The position numbers and the translations under genes were made by a program. Below the pieces are notes generated by a model. That model did no database searches. It worked only from the letters and a program-made list of their open reading frames with translations, and was not told where the DNA came from. Below, in pieces: positions 51,201 through 58,394 of a stretch of 64,000 nt of DNA (positions are counted from its first letter, which is position 1; every line of letters begins with the position of its first letter). The stretch is from Hippopus hippopus (Eukaryota; Mollusca; Bivalvia; Cardiida; Cardiidae). The stretch spans positions 19,619,859-19,683,858 of the forward strand of contig OX328099.1 in assembly GCA_946811185.2 (NCBI GenBank), given 5' to 3'.

Positions 51201-53590
51201 CAATAAATGCCAAACAAACACTTAACTCGGCAGCTACTGAAAAAGATCAAGGCAGATAGAAATGAATTATAATGAATTAACCCACCTGGGTAGCTCAGCG
51301 GTTAGGGTATCTGTCTGGTGACCTGGTGGTTATGAGTTTAATACCCAGTTGAGGCAAACTTTCTTTCTATTGATATTTCTCATCTCACCTCTGATGCATG
51401 TAAGAAAAGCAGTCAGTGGCTTGGACAGAAAGTTGTGTCAGTACTAGTGTGAGAAAGCCAGAAAACACATGCGTAGGTGCACTGACGGCAGTGATATGAC
51501 CCAAGTTGTTAAACACAACAGCATTAAACTCCAATACAAGGAATTCATAATGAATTGAAGTTAGATACATGAATACATAAGAGTGAATTGTGGTAAAAGT
51601 AGTAATTGATTGTAAGTAGGATTTTCTCTTTTGCCACAGTGCTTTCAAATGTCCTAAATTGCAAAGCACGGCTAAAAGAAAGTCAAGAAATGCATGGAAA
51701 GGTGTTCTGGCAACCCTGATACGATTGTAAACTTTTAACTCTTTACCAAACAACAAAATTTGTTCTCTACCTAATTGAAAGCATTTGCAGCTGAGAAATT
51801 AAACGTAGCTCAAATGATGATTTCCATCTTTTTTTATAGGGTAGAAAACAGTGTGGGCAAAGGAGAAAATAGTGGTTACCAGCATTTTCTCCTTTTCCCA
51901 CAGTGTTTTCATAAGCCTTCTTCTTCAGCGTCGTTTAACTTTGGATTGTTTTGTAAAGTGTTAAATGACAAGAACCTAAAGTCCTGTTTGAAATCTCCTA
52001 AATTTTTACAGATATATACACAGCATACATTCAAGGTCAGAGTATGTGACAGATGATGGGGAGTCATTTGTACGTACAGATGATGAAAGTGTCATCAGGA
52101 CTGACGATGAAGATGCTGAGTTATATGATAACCACCCAAAGGTAGGTTAAGTTTTAACTATAAAATCCCGAGACTTAACGACCCAGAGAAGGCTTTTAAA
52201 AAAAATTGTTGGAAAAGGAGAATATGCTGGTAACCAGCATTTTCTCCTTTCCTATCAATGTTTTCTACCCTATCAAAGACAGAAATCATCATTTAGCTGT
52301 GTGTAATTTGTCGTTGACAGATGCTTTCAATTTAGTCCAGTTCAAAATTTTGGCGTTAAGTAAGGAATCAACTGTGTTCAGAATAATATCCCATTCCAGA
52401 TACAGCTGAAATTGTAAATGTTAAGACATGTGATCTGATTGGCCTAGACAAAATGGCTGAACCAGTCAGAGAGCTAGTTTTTAAATACGGAAATTATATT
52501 TTGGCTTGGTCAAGAAGAAATTTAATTTTGAAATTAAATGATACCTCTTCAGAGAAACTTGCAGCAGATGACTATGGAGGCATCCTGATTAAACAGGATG
52601 AACCAACATTAATGAAAATTTGATTGATTGATTGTATTGAAGTTTAGCGCCGTTTTAACAGCTTAGGTTATATCTTGGCGTTCAGTGCATCTACGCATGT
52701 ATTTTCTGGCTTTCTCACACCAGTATCGACACAACTTTCTTTCCAAGTCACTTACTGCTTTTCTCACATGCATCAGAGGTGAGAGGGAAAAAAATTGTTG
52801 GAAAAAAAAGTTTTCCTTAACAGGGTATCAAACTCATAACCACCAGGGGCACATTTCACTAAACTGCATACGCACGAAATTTGAGTACGCAGTTTTTGTA
52901 AGCAAGCATTAAGTCTGAAAACAAGTTTCACTGAACTACATAACTTTACCATTTGATTAAGAATTTGGATAACATTACACCACTTCATATGTTTGGGTAA
53001 AGTAGGGATCCTACGTGTGTTTATTCAATCCCCAAAAAATTGGCGTAAATCTACGCAGTTTGTTGAAATGGATCCCAGGTCACAAGTCAAATGTGCTAAC
53101 CACTGAGCTACCTGGCTGGGCAATGAAAATTGGATATTATAAAACTTACATGAAAAAAGAAAATGAAACACGGTGAACCAACATTAATGAAGATTTGATA
53201 GAAGAAAACTTAAATGAAAAAATGCTTCTGGTATTTCATTTCTCTCTTTGTCTCAATGTCAACATTGTTTTTAATACTGTTGAAAAGTAGTATTTACCTT
53301 TCCTTGCAATGTTTATTTTTCTATGTGGTTTGTACATGTAGTAGGTTCTTGAATGTCTGAAAATAGCTAGTATGGTATTGGGTTTAGAAAGAAAACATCA
53401 TTTACTGAATAGATCACATTTTTCGTTGCATTAGGAACTACCCAATGAGATGTCATCTAGTCGTTACTCTACAGAAGAAGAAGGCTACTTACAATCAGAT
53501 GCGGAATCTTACATTCGGACAGATGATGAAGATGGTGCCAATACAGAGTCAGATTGGGAAGAATCGATGAAACGGTGGATAAATAGATAG
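42191..53590 (+). CDS. Dyb: Dystrobrevin, C-terminal half (seven exons, 5' exons not seen)
   Basis: Dystrobrevin is a cytoplasmic partner of dystrophin in the dystrophin-associated complex, which links the cell cortex to the membrane and to syntrophins. The exons are 42191-42276, 44339-44546, 46932-47409, 48444-48482, 50689-50866, 52012-52141 and 53435-53590. They total 1275 nt with consistent phases and a terminal TAG. Identification rests on residue-level similarity recalled from vertebrate alpha/beta-dystrobrevin: '[20 protein letters not shown]', '[20 protein letters not shown]', '[20 protein letters not shown]' and 'VRELNS' all have close vertebrate counterparts. The region after 'VRELNS' differs from vertebrates. 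It has a helix with '[20 protein letters not shown]' and an acidic tail ending '[13 protein letters not shown]'. The symbol is that of the single invertebrate gene. The EF-hand-like region, ZZ finger and syntrophin-binding region are missing from what I can read. The 3' UTR and poly(A) site are not fixed. Confidence in the family is very high; the exon ends are supported by splice sites and phase. Confidence 0.95.
42325..42395. repeat. Palindrome AGATCAGGCTGCACA in intron 1
   Basis: CAAGATCAGGCTGCAC and GTGCAGCCTGATCTTG are perfect mirrors separated by AATAT. It lies 50 bp after the donor of exon 1. Confidence 0.8.
42545..42803 (-). mobile_element. TTAA-MITE with an extra R-arm segment
   Basis: The R arm appears twice (GACCCTAAAGAAGAAGACAC and GACCTTGAGGAAAAAAAGGC) before the core. 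Confidence 0.72.
42800..43013. mobile_element. Composite of two TTAA-MITE L arms
   Basis: A + L arm to ATGCTTATTACCAACATTTA is joined directly to a minus L arm (GTTGTCTGCAAATGCTTTTA). No R arm exists. Confidence 0.72.
43111..43342 (+). mobile_element. TTAA-MITE, full length
   Basis: TTAACCGTATACCATATGAC; perfect core centre; R end shares its TTAA with the next copy. Confidence 0.9.
43339..43567 (+). mobile_element. TTAA-MITE, tandem with previous
   Basis: Begins at the shared TTAA. The core has changed arms (TGCAAATGGAAAAGATGCTGG against CTCCTTTTACC). Confidence 0.86.
43565..43780 (-). mobile_element. TTAA-MITE, diverged
   Basis: TTAATATCAAATAATACTGT; core AATTCTGGTAATCAGCAGTT. Confidence 0.7.
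43787..43935 (-). mobile_element. TTAA-MITE, L end lost
   Basis: AAGGCTTCTGAAAACATTTT; broken core. Confidence 0.6.
44043..44269 (+). mobile_element. TTAA-MITE, full length
   Basis: TTAACTCTTTACCAAAAAAA; core AATGCTGCTTACTAGCATTT. It ends 69 bp before dystrobrevin exon 2. Confidence 0.85.
44339..44546 (+). CDS. Dyb: Dystrobrevin exon 2: coiled coils H1 and H2
   Basis: The acceptor 'CAATCCCCAG' and donor 'AAG/GTAATT' are clear. The frame joins exon 1 as '[18 protein letters not shown]', then a short linker, then '[20 protein letters not shown]' and '[13 protein letters not shown]'. Leucines fall at heptad spacing through both helices, and this pair of coiled coils is the known dystrophin interaction module. 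The exon ends in phase 0. A TTAA-MITE ends about 70 bp upstream of it, and a palindromic element starts about 45 bp downstream. Confidence 0.95.
44597..44835. mobile_element. Palindromic element, 38095 family, in intron 2
   Basis: TCATACTCTGGCTAAAGGGG, centre CCAGGTCAGCGTGCGCAGG and CTGACCTGGG, and the shared 'CCAGTCTACCTCATGATTCA'. Its right end carries a tandem duplication of GGTATAATGCATCACAGAAG (44780-44842). Confidence 0.7.
44842..45070 (-). mobile_element. TTAA-MITE, full length, near consensus
   Basis: TTAACTCTTTACCACACGAT; perfect core; L arm GCAAATGCTTTCAATTTGGA. Confidence 0.92.
45255..45320 (+). mobile_element. SINE head fragment
   Basis: GTACATGTAGCTCAGTTGGT is an A-box head; body lost. 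Confidence 0.5.
45321..46931. other. Remainder of dystrobrevin intron 2
   Basis: Two MITE right-end scraps (45355-45410, 45795-45870). Otherwise unique-looking sequence, somewhat less AT-rich at 46100-46700; no exon found. Confidence 0.5.
46932..47409 (+). CDS. Dyb: Dystrobrevin exon 3: Pro/Ser/Thr linker and conserved helix
   Basis: This is the longest exon seen (478 nt). The acceptor is 'TTCAATTACAG', with a weak pyrimidine tract; the donor is 'CTG/GTAGGT'. It opens '[20 protein letters not shown]', continues as a ~100-residue linker rich in Ser, Thr, Pro and Asn with repeated 'TPNTP' motifs, then reaches '[11 protein letters not shown]' and '[20 protein letters not shown]'. The last two match vertebrate dystrobrevin closely. 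The linker is longer and less conserved than the vertebrate one. An upstream ATG in the same open frame is not needed, because the reading continues through the acceptor in phase 0. It leaves in phase 1. Confidence 0.93.
47434..47605 (-). mobile_element. TTAA-MITE with inner arm deletion, 24 bp after a donor
   Basis: TTAACTCTTTAGCACATAAT; the core jumps from GGTAACCAG to the L arm TCACATTTATGTTG, so only half the palindrome remains. Confidence 0.85.
47630..47785. repeat. 'AGATCAGGCTGCATG' palindromic element in intron 3
   Basis: ACAGATCAGGCTGCATG / GTGCAGTCTGATCTTGG; flank 'CACTGGCTACAAAAGCAATT'. Confidence 0.7.
47980..48095. repeat. 'AGATCAGACTGCACA' palindromic element, best copy
   Basis: GGACAGTGTAGATCAAGATC and AGACTGCACA are mirrored by TGTGCAGTCT and GATCTTGGATCTACACTGTCC-like sequence: ~30 bp arms. 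Confidence 0.85.
48444..48482 (+). CDS. Dyb: Dystrobrevin exon 4: 39-nt acidic microexon
   Basis: It is bounded by 'TTATGTTTTCAG' and 'AATG/GTAATG'. It adds 13 residues, '[13 protein letters not shown]', using one base from exon 3. Both junctions are phase 1, so inclusion or skipping keeps the frame. It follows directly on the 'VRELNS' helix. Support comes from the strong acceptor, the phase match on both sides and the acidic character shared with the rest of the tail. No transcript is available, so constitutive or alternative use is unknown. Confidence 0.8.
48686..48913 (+). mobile_element. TTAA-MITE, left TTAA lost
   Basis: CCTTTACCAAATAACAAAAT; core ACTGCTGGTCACCAGCATTT. Confidence 0.86.
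48970..49205 (-). mobile_element. TTAA-MITE, R end decayed
   Basis: CCGTTTACCAAATAATCCCT; core ATTGCTGGTAACCAGCATTT. Confidence 0.85.
49202..49430 (-). mobile_element. TTAA-MITE, tandem with previous, young subfamily
   Basis: Shares TTAA with the preceding copy. R arm CACAATGACGACTTTTGACG and inner arm TATCAAAGAAAAATCATTT are shared with 57352. Confidence 0.92.
49431..49732. other. Intronic spacer
   Basis: Nothing recognised. Confidence 0.4.
49733..49968 (+). mobile_element. TTAA-MITE, left of inverted pair
   Basis: CTCTGTATCAGACAACAAAA; core AATGCTGGTCACTGGCATTT; R end shares TTAA with next. Confidence 0.82.
49965..50193 (-). mobile_element. TTAA-MITE, right of inverted pair
   Basis: TTAACCCTTTACCACACAAT; perfect core. 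Faces the previous copy R end to R end. Confidence 0.88.
50288..50536. mobile_element. 249-bp MITE with ~50-bp TIRs, GC-rich
   Basis: Left ATATGGCCTGCAACACACGA; reverse complement of the right end ATATGGCTTGCAACACGCGA; both continue AAAAGGGGCATTYGGACA and GCGTAAAGTG. Internal CAGCCTGCGCAGTCCGAGCA palindromes. It is markedly richer in GC than the surrounding intron and sits 150 bp before exon 5. Confidence 0.88.
50689..50866 (+). CDS. Dyb: Dystrobrevin exon 5: charged helical segment
   Basis: The acceptor is 'TTCCCTGCAG' and the donor 'ACAG/GTGAAA'. It encodes '[20 protein letters not shown]' and '[20 protein letters not shown]', then a Ser-rich stretch '[15 protein letters not shown]'. The first part has the spacing of an amphipathic or coiled-coil helix. 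I do not recognise a vertebrate equivalent, so it is placed in the gene by phase, splice sites and position. The intron before it ends with a GC-rich palindromic MITE 150 bp upstream; a SINE starts about 70 bp downstream. Confidence 0.9.
50938..51225 (+). mobile_element. tRNA-headed SINE, 63302 subfamily, diverged
   Basis: GATAGCTTAGTTGGTAGCAT head, 'GTGGGAAAGCAGCAAATGGC' body, 'GGTGCACTGGCTGCCACAAT' 3' part. Confidence 0.75.
51281..51541 (+). mobile_element. tRNA-headed SINE, 19327 subfamily
   Basis: TGGGTAGCTCAGCGGTTAGG head, B-box-like GAGTTTAATACCCAG, tail 'GCATTAAACTCCAATAC'. AATTATAATGAATT before and AATTCATAATGAATT after look like a target duplication. Confidence 0.88.
51735..51964 (+). 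mobile_element. TTAA-MITE, upstream flank of exon 6
   Basis: TTAACTCTTTACCAAACAAC; core AATAGTGGTTACCAGCATTT; ends GTGTTAA 47 bp before the exon. Confidence 0.9.
52012..52141 (+). CDS. Dyb: Dystrobrevin exon 6: acidic 'RTDDE' tail segment
   Basis: The acceptor is 'AATTTTTACAG' and the donor 'AAG/GTAGGT'. It encodes '[20 protein letters not shown]' followed by '[20 protein letters not shown]'. The motif RTDDE occurs twice here and once in the next exon, suggesting an internally repeated acidic tail. Inverted TTAA-MITE copies sit close on both sides, ending 47 bp before it and starting about 10 bp after it. Confidence 0.9.
52151..52372 (-). mobile_element. TTAA-MITE, downstream flank of exon 6
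   Basis: TTTTAACTATAAAATCCCGA; core ATGCTGGTAACCAGCATTTT. Inverted relative to the copy at 51735. Confidence 0.85.
52622..53121 (-). mobile_element. SINE, minus, interrupted by a MITE
   Basis: Tail (AATC)n and TTTAGCGCCGTTTTAACAGC first; the B box lies near 52820. The head resumes after the insertion at CCAGGTCACAAGTCAAATG and ends CCACTGAGCTACCTGGCTGG. Confidence 0.87.
52847..53076. mobile_element. 230-bp MITE inside the SINE
   Basis: Left GGGCACATTTCACTAAACTG; reverse complement of right GGGATCCATTTCAACAAACTG. Removal restores the SINE reading CCACCAGGTCACAAG, with AG as a possible 2-bp duplication. Confidence 0.8.
53435..53590 (+). CDS. Dyb: Dystrobrevin exon 7: C-terminal exon with stop
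   Basis: The acceptor is 'TTTCGTTGCATTAG'. There are 51 codons and TAG. It encodes '[20 protein letters not shown]', then '[20 protein letters not shown]', and ends '[11 protein letters not shown]'. The tail alternates acidic and Ser/Tyr residues and ends with a basic-aromatic motif that looks like a short conserved terminus. No AATAAA lies within the first 1.5 kb downstream. The nearest I see are at 55177 (inside a MITE copy) and 56517, so the mRNA end is undetermined. Confidence 0.92.
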   Translation, partial: ELPNEMSSSRYSTEEEGYLQSDAESYIRTDDEDGANTESDWEESMKRWINR

Positions 53591-54094
53591 ATTTATAATC
53601 TGTGATACGTGAATCAGAAGTGACAGACTGAACTAACCTGGAGCCATATTTCACCTGCCAGTTCAAGTCATCCAAAGACAGGACATCTGATATGGTTAGA
53701 CATTTTTGACAGAATGTCCCAGTCAATCAGATTACAAGTCTTTGGAATTTAGGAATTTGAAAAGACTTCAGAAAGTTTGTTGAATACAGTCCCTAGGTCT
53801 TTGCAAGCAACTGTTGAAGTTTCATTTTTTGAGCAGGTTGTTATCTATGTTGTTAAGATGATTTGTTTTTTGCTCATGATTGATACTGATCAAGGCTTTT
53901 AGATACACCCAGATCGGGGTCACACCAACAATTTATACAAAAAGTCACCTGCGTACAACTTTTTTGTCTTATTGCACACAAATTCGAAAAGAAGGTGGTT
54001 AACAGAGAATGGTTACCTTATGAATGTTTTCACCTTTTGCCACATTAGTTTTTAATGTTTCAATGTATTTAACCTAAATCCATACTTCATTATC
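53591..54094 (+). other. Probable start of the dystrobrevin 3' UTR
   Basis: This is unique-looking AT-rich sequence after the stop codon, with no repeat family recognised and no poly(A) signal seen. Its length as UTR is inferred only from position. Confidence 0.4.
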
Positions 54095-54139
54095 CCTTGT
54101 AAACTATTTACCAAACTATCGTAAGTTTTAACAACAATG
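54095..54139 (-). mobile_element. TTAA-MITE R-end scrap
   Basis: GTAAACTATTTACCAAACTA then AAGTTTTAACAACAATGA. Confidence 0.55.
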
Positions 54140-54319
54140 ATCCTTATCCAGGATTTGTATTCACCTACCATTGTCTAGAACATTCTTGGTCTAATTATAG
54201 ATTTAGAAAGTAAAACTTCTGACTGGCTAATCTGTCTGGTTTAGCCAATCAGATGTCGTGTTACTTTCAAATTTAGAAAATTATTGAGAATGTTCTTAAG
54301 AACGATATGTATATACGGA

Positions 54320-54482
54320 CCCAGATGACAAAATTTTAGAATTATCCAAATTGAAAGAATTTGCAGATGACAAGTAAAACATAGTTCAACAAATGTAATT
54401 TGTTTGATAAAGGGTAGTAAAGATAATGGGAAATGCAGAAAATGTTGGTTAACAGTTTTTTCTCACAATGTTTTCAAAAGCT
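54320..54482 (+). mobile_element. TTAA-MITE part, left arm of the inverted repeat
   Basis: CAGATGACAAAATTTTAGAA; core half with GAAAATGTTGGTTAACAGTT; stops at TTTTCAAAAGCT. Confidence 0.8.
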
Positions 54483-54539
54483 CTCTTTATGAAGTGGCGT
54501 AATGTTATCCAAATTCTTAATCAAATGGTAAAGTTATGT

Positions 54540-54700
54540 AGCTTTTGAAAACATTGTGAGAAAAAACTGTTAACCAACATTTTCTGCATTTCCCATTATC
54601 TTTACTACCCTTTATCAAACAAATTACATTTGTTGAACTATGTTTTACTTGTCATCTGCAAATTCTTTCAATTTGGATAATTCTAAAATTTTGTCATCTG
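54540..54700 (-). mobile_element. TTAA-MITE part, right arm of the inverted repeat
   Basis: Mirror of the copy in the left arm, from AGCTTTTGAAAACATTG to TTTTGTCATCTGG. Confidence 0.8.
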
Positions 54701-55011
54701 GGTCCGTATATACATATCGTTCTTAAGAACATTCTCAATAATTTTCTAAATTTGAAAGTAACACGACATCTGATTGGCTAAACCAGATAGATTAGCCAGT
54801 CAGAAGTGTTACTTTCTAAATCTATAATTAGACCAAGAATGTTCTAGACAATGGTAGGTGAATACAAATCCTGGATAAGGATTAAATTAAAGTAAAAAAG
54901 TTTTTTATGTATAGGAGGTAATGCAGTAGGCAGCTTTCAGAAGTTTTGACAGAAAGACAGCGTTTAAGAAGCATTTGGCACTTATATCATTGTTTTTTTT
55001 TTTCATACAAT

Positions 55012-55210
55012 ATAACTTTTTACCATATGACAACAATTTAGACTAGTCCATACTGAAAGCACTGGCATACTATGAATTAAATGTGGCTCATTTGACAGGA
55101 AATTTCTTTGAATGAGTAGGAATATTTGGGGAAAAGGAGAAAATGCTAGTTACCTTGAGCCTGTAACCCCATGGTCAATAAAAGTCAGGGTTGTGTGGTA
55201 AAGTGCTAAG
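55012..55210 (+). mobile_element. TTAA-MITE, right core half lost
   Basis: TTTTTACCATATGACAACAA; core stops at ATGCTAGTTACC; right arm AAGTCAGGGTTGTGTGGTAA. It contains AATAAA at 55177. Confidence 0.78.
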
Positions 55211-55969
55211 AAAGATCATTATTATTTCCTGTAGGTTCTTCTCCTTGTTATTTTGAACATGATTTGTGGTAGTTACAAGGTCTAAAATTTGCCTGTACTC
55301 TTTTGGTTTAAAGTGAGCAGTGACAATGATTATTTATGTCGAGTTGCTGCTGTATTACGTCTTACAGAGGTTGTAATGTTTTTAATATTTTCATCTTTTT
55401 TTTTCCTGTAAGTATTAGTTTTCAGATTACAAATGTAAAATGTTTCAATGTGCAATAGTTTTTCTTTTTTATGGCATCCATCATTTATTCTAATGGTTTT
55501 AGGTGGGTATTTTTTCTTTTTTTTTTTTCCTTCTTTTCTTTATTTTGCCTTTGTTTTTCTTTTTCGATTTGTTAATCTATAGCTGTGTTTGAAAAAGCTT
55601 TTCCCTGAAGGTTGTTATTGAAAACTCAAGATTGTAGGTGAAAAGTTTGTAGATATTTGTATCCAAAGTAAAGCCTACTTCTATGGTGGTGAAGTCACAG
55701 GTTTTTCATGACAACTCTTGAGCTTGTTTTCAAAATTATTTTGTTTTAAATAGTAAGTGTTTATGTATTTAGTATTTTGAATGCTGTTTTTTCTTGTTAT
55801 TATTTTTGTTTTGCACTGTAGTCTGCTAGCAGTCGTTCTTGTTTTAATGTAAGTTAGTGGCTCTAAAGATCAAATATTCTTTTATCACATTATTGCTCAT
55901 TTTCAGTGAATTGTGCCCATGAATATTCTTTTTCATGAAAAAAATTGTATTTGGCCTGAAATGAGATGC
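55211..55969. other. Gene-free stretch with a T-rich tract
   Basis: A pyrimidine-rich low-complexity run at 55500-55570; a MITE right-end scrap at 55575-55650. No exon. Confidence 0.5.
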
Positions 55970-56240
55970 AATAGGGATCAGTTCTATAGCAATGGCAAAA
56001 GATTCTGGTGTAAGCTTATTAAGCTTATATTATATTGATCAAAGATCATCTGGTATACAGGGTCAGTTCTAACATAATAGTGGAAGGTTTAGGTGGATTG
56101 TGGTGTAAGCTAATATTATATTCATCAAAGATCAATTAATATATGCGCGGATCAGTTCTAAAGCAATGGCAGAGGGTTTAACTGGATCCCAATGTAAGCT
56201 AATATTGTATTGATCAAATATCAATTGTTATTGTGTTGCA
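55970..56240 (+). repeat. Three-unit tandem repeat of ~90 bp
   Basis: Each unit has 'GGRTCAGTTCTA', a 'TGGCAGAGGGTTTA'-like phrase, 'TGTAAGCTAATATTRTATT' and 'ATCAAAGATCA'. Moderately diverged. Confidence 0.75.
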
Positions 56241-56324
56241 ATATTTTTAGGACTTTGTATGCTGAACATAATTTTCTTGCAGCTTACCCTTTTTAACCTT
56301 CTGACGTACATTTAACTTTTTGCT

Positions 56325-56836
56325 ATGGACAGATGGTGCTCAAAGAAAATAGCTAATGGAGGGAATGAAGTTCACCTGTAGAAAAACGGAAATGAGGTGT
56401 TGGAGAGCAAAAAAAGAAAACAGGTTGCAAAAAAATCATCGCAAAAAAAAAAATCAATTAGTGTTGAGTCTATGAAACTTGCTGCAGATGATACAAACAG
56501 TAAACTAAATCTGGGCAATAAACAATTTGCAAAATGTAATTAGCAAACAAATTGCTTGTATGTCCAAGCACTAAAAAATATATGAGGAACAGAATGAAGG
56601 TTTCAAAGAAATCTAACAAAGAGGACCTTGTACTTACGACATTTATAGATTATGAAAGTCATGATGAAGATGACAAGATTGACTAAAGCCCAGAAACTTC
56701 AGAAAAGAGAAAATCAGTGGATGAAGATGAGTCTCTAAATTCTTGTAGTAGATTTACCTCATTAGCAAAAGTAGTTGATTTTGCTCTGGCTGAAAACATC
56801 ACTGACTCATTTGAAAATGGGATTGATGAAGAGTGA
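56325..56836 (+). pseudogene. Possible decayed Lys/Asp-rich coding relic
   Basis: Two open segments in different frames suggest old coding sequence. 56325-56543 reads on from ATG with one internal TAG (56379) and contains 'ESKKRKQVAKKSSQKKKSIS'. 56582-56836 has one TAA (56684) and contains 'YESHDEDDKID', 'SPETSEKRKSVDEDESLNSC' and 'FALAENITDSFENGIDEE'. Basic then acidic low-complexity composition resembles a nuclear protein, but I recognise no family. No splice sites were sought successfully. It may be a processed pseudogene fragment or chance in A-rich DNA. Confidence 0.3.
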
Positions 56837-57135
56837 TATCAAGAAATGATCTGAGATGACAATGTAATGTGAGGCCTGTTAGCTGTGACACTTTGACTGT
56901 GGTTTAAACAAACTCCATTATTATGAATGAACTTGATTAATGCTATGGTTTATATCATCTTAATAATTAGAATTAGGTCATGATGTGTAAGTTTCTGTGG
57001 AACTAAGTTTCATCCAGGACGTCCATTTAAAGGAAAGAGTATGTCTGTTGTAGTCTAGGCCAGTGTTACCATAATTCTAGAGTTATGATTTTGTTATAAA
57101 AGAATCTGACCTTCGTTAGTGTTTGTGGTAGTTTC

Positions 57136-57222
57136 TTAAACCTTTTTACCGTAACATCCCATGTTTTAAAGACCCTCAGGAACAAGCCTTTTGAAATCAT
57201 TGCGGATAAAAGGAGAAAATGC
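57136..57222 (-). mobile_element. TTAA-MITE, R half only
   Basis: CCTTTTTACCGTAACATCCC; ends in GGAGAAAATGCAGG. Confidence 0.72.
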
Positions 57223-57351
57223 AGGAAAAAAGATGAACTAGTTGTTGAAAAAAATTACAAAGCTGGCAAGAAGGCTGACTGACATTCTAGACTTGTTTAG
57301 TAAAGTTTGTCAAATGGAGGAAACAAGTTATCTAGCTTGACAACGGCTCCC

Positions 57352-57579
57352 TTAACCCTTTACCACACAATGACGACTTTTGACACCCCTGATAGAGAAG
57401 GCTTTTGAAAACATTGTTGGAAAAGGAAAAAATGCTGGTAACCAGCATTTTCTCCTTTTCCCACAATGTTTTCTACCCTATCAAAGAAAAATCATTTCAC
57501 ATGATCCACATTGAAACTGTCCTCTGCAAATGCTTTGAATTCGGACAGGTCTAAAATTGGTCGTGTGGTAAAGGGTTAA
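57352..57579 (-). mobile_element. TTAA-MITE, young subfamily
   Basis: TTAACCCTTTACCACACAAT; shares R arm and inner arm with 49202; both TTAA ends kept. Confidence 0.92.
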
Positions 57580-57745
57580 TAATGGTTATCTCAACTTGTT
57601 TGATTGGATTTTCTCCAAAAATGCCAGCTTATGTCAGATTCTGTATAAATTCAATTTTTACTCAGTGCCATACTGTATCATATCTAACAAAAAGAAACTT
57701 TTTTAGAGCAAACAACATTGGTTAGCTGTATTTTCCTCTTAATCC

Positions 57746-57934
57746 TTAACTCTTCACCATACAACAAAATTTTAGACTTGTCCAAATTGAAAGCATTTAC
57801 AGACGACTGATGTTATTTGCCTCTGAAAGGGTAGAAAATATTGTCGTTACCAGTATTTTCTCCTTTTCCTACAGTATTTTCCTAAGCTTTCTTTCCCAGG
57901 TTCATTTAAACAGGATTATGTGGTAAAGGGTTAA
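57746..57934 (+). mobile_element. TTAA-MITE, left core half deleted
   Basis: TTAACTCTTCACCATACAAC; GAAAATATTGTCGTTACCAG joins arm to half core. Confidence 0.86.
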
Positions 57935-57944
57935 AGCGCCTTTC

Positions 57945-58130
57945 ACTACAATAGTTGCCCTTGCGGCCAGTGTAGATCAAGATCAGACATCACAAAATGT
58001 GCAGTCTCTTCTTTGATCTAGTCTGTTTACTTTTCTGAAACACTCTAGACAAAACCTACCATGAAAGTGCAATTATTTTGGTCTTATTTTCAGACTGAGA
58101 ATGTCAGATGTATGTGGTGCTTAAGGGTAA
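57945..58130. repeat. 'AGATCAGACATCACA' palindromic element
   Basis: AGTGTAGATCAAGATCAGAC with an imperfect mirror CAGTCTCTTCTTTGATCTAG. Confidence 0.55.
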
Positions 58131-58394
58131 AGGTACATGCTATACCTAATTAATACCGGCATTACCATGTCTGACAAAGGCAAAATTCACCAAGCATTCT
58201 AAATTTTTATCTTAATTCTATATTTTAGACCGTCTCACCAATCACATAGTGTGTCTCAAAATTAAGATTTTGGGTTGGATTTAAAATGGATACCATTCTT
58301 TATCATCTAATAAACTTTTCATTAAAGTACATGTACATGTACCTAAGGACAAAATTTTAGACTTTTCTAAATTAAAAGCTTGTCAAACAACAAA

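Larger units (their letters stand above)
54140..54882. repeat. Large inverted repeat: 343-bp arms, 57-bp spacer
   Basis: Left arm 54140-54482 and right arm 54540-54882 are reverse complements; reading base by base I find only two differences (about 99.4%). Each arm contains a palindromic 'CTGGCTAATCTGTCTGGTTT / TTAGCCAATCAG' segment and a partial TTAA-MITE. The spacer matches the MITE at 52936-52986 in inverse orientation. Confidence 0.95.
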
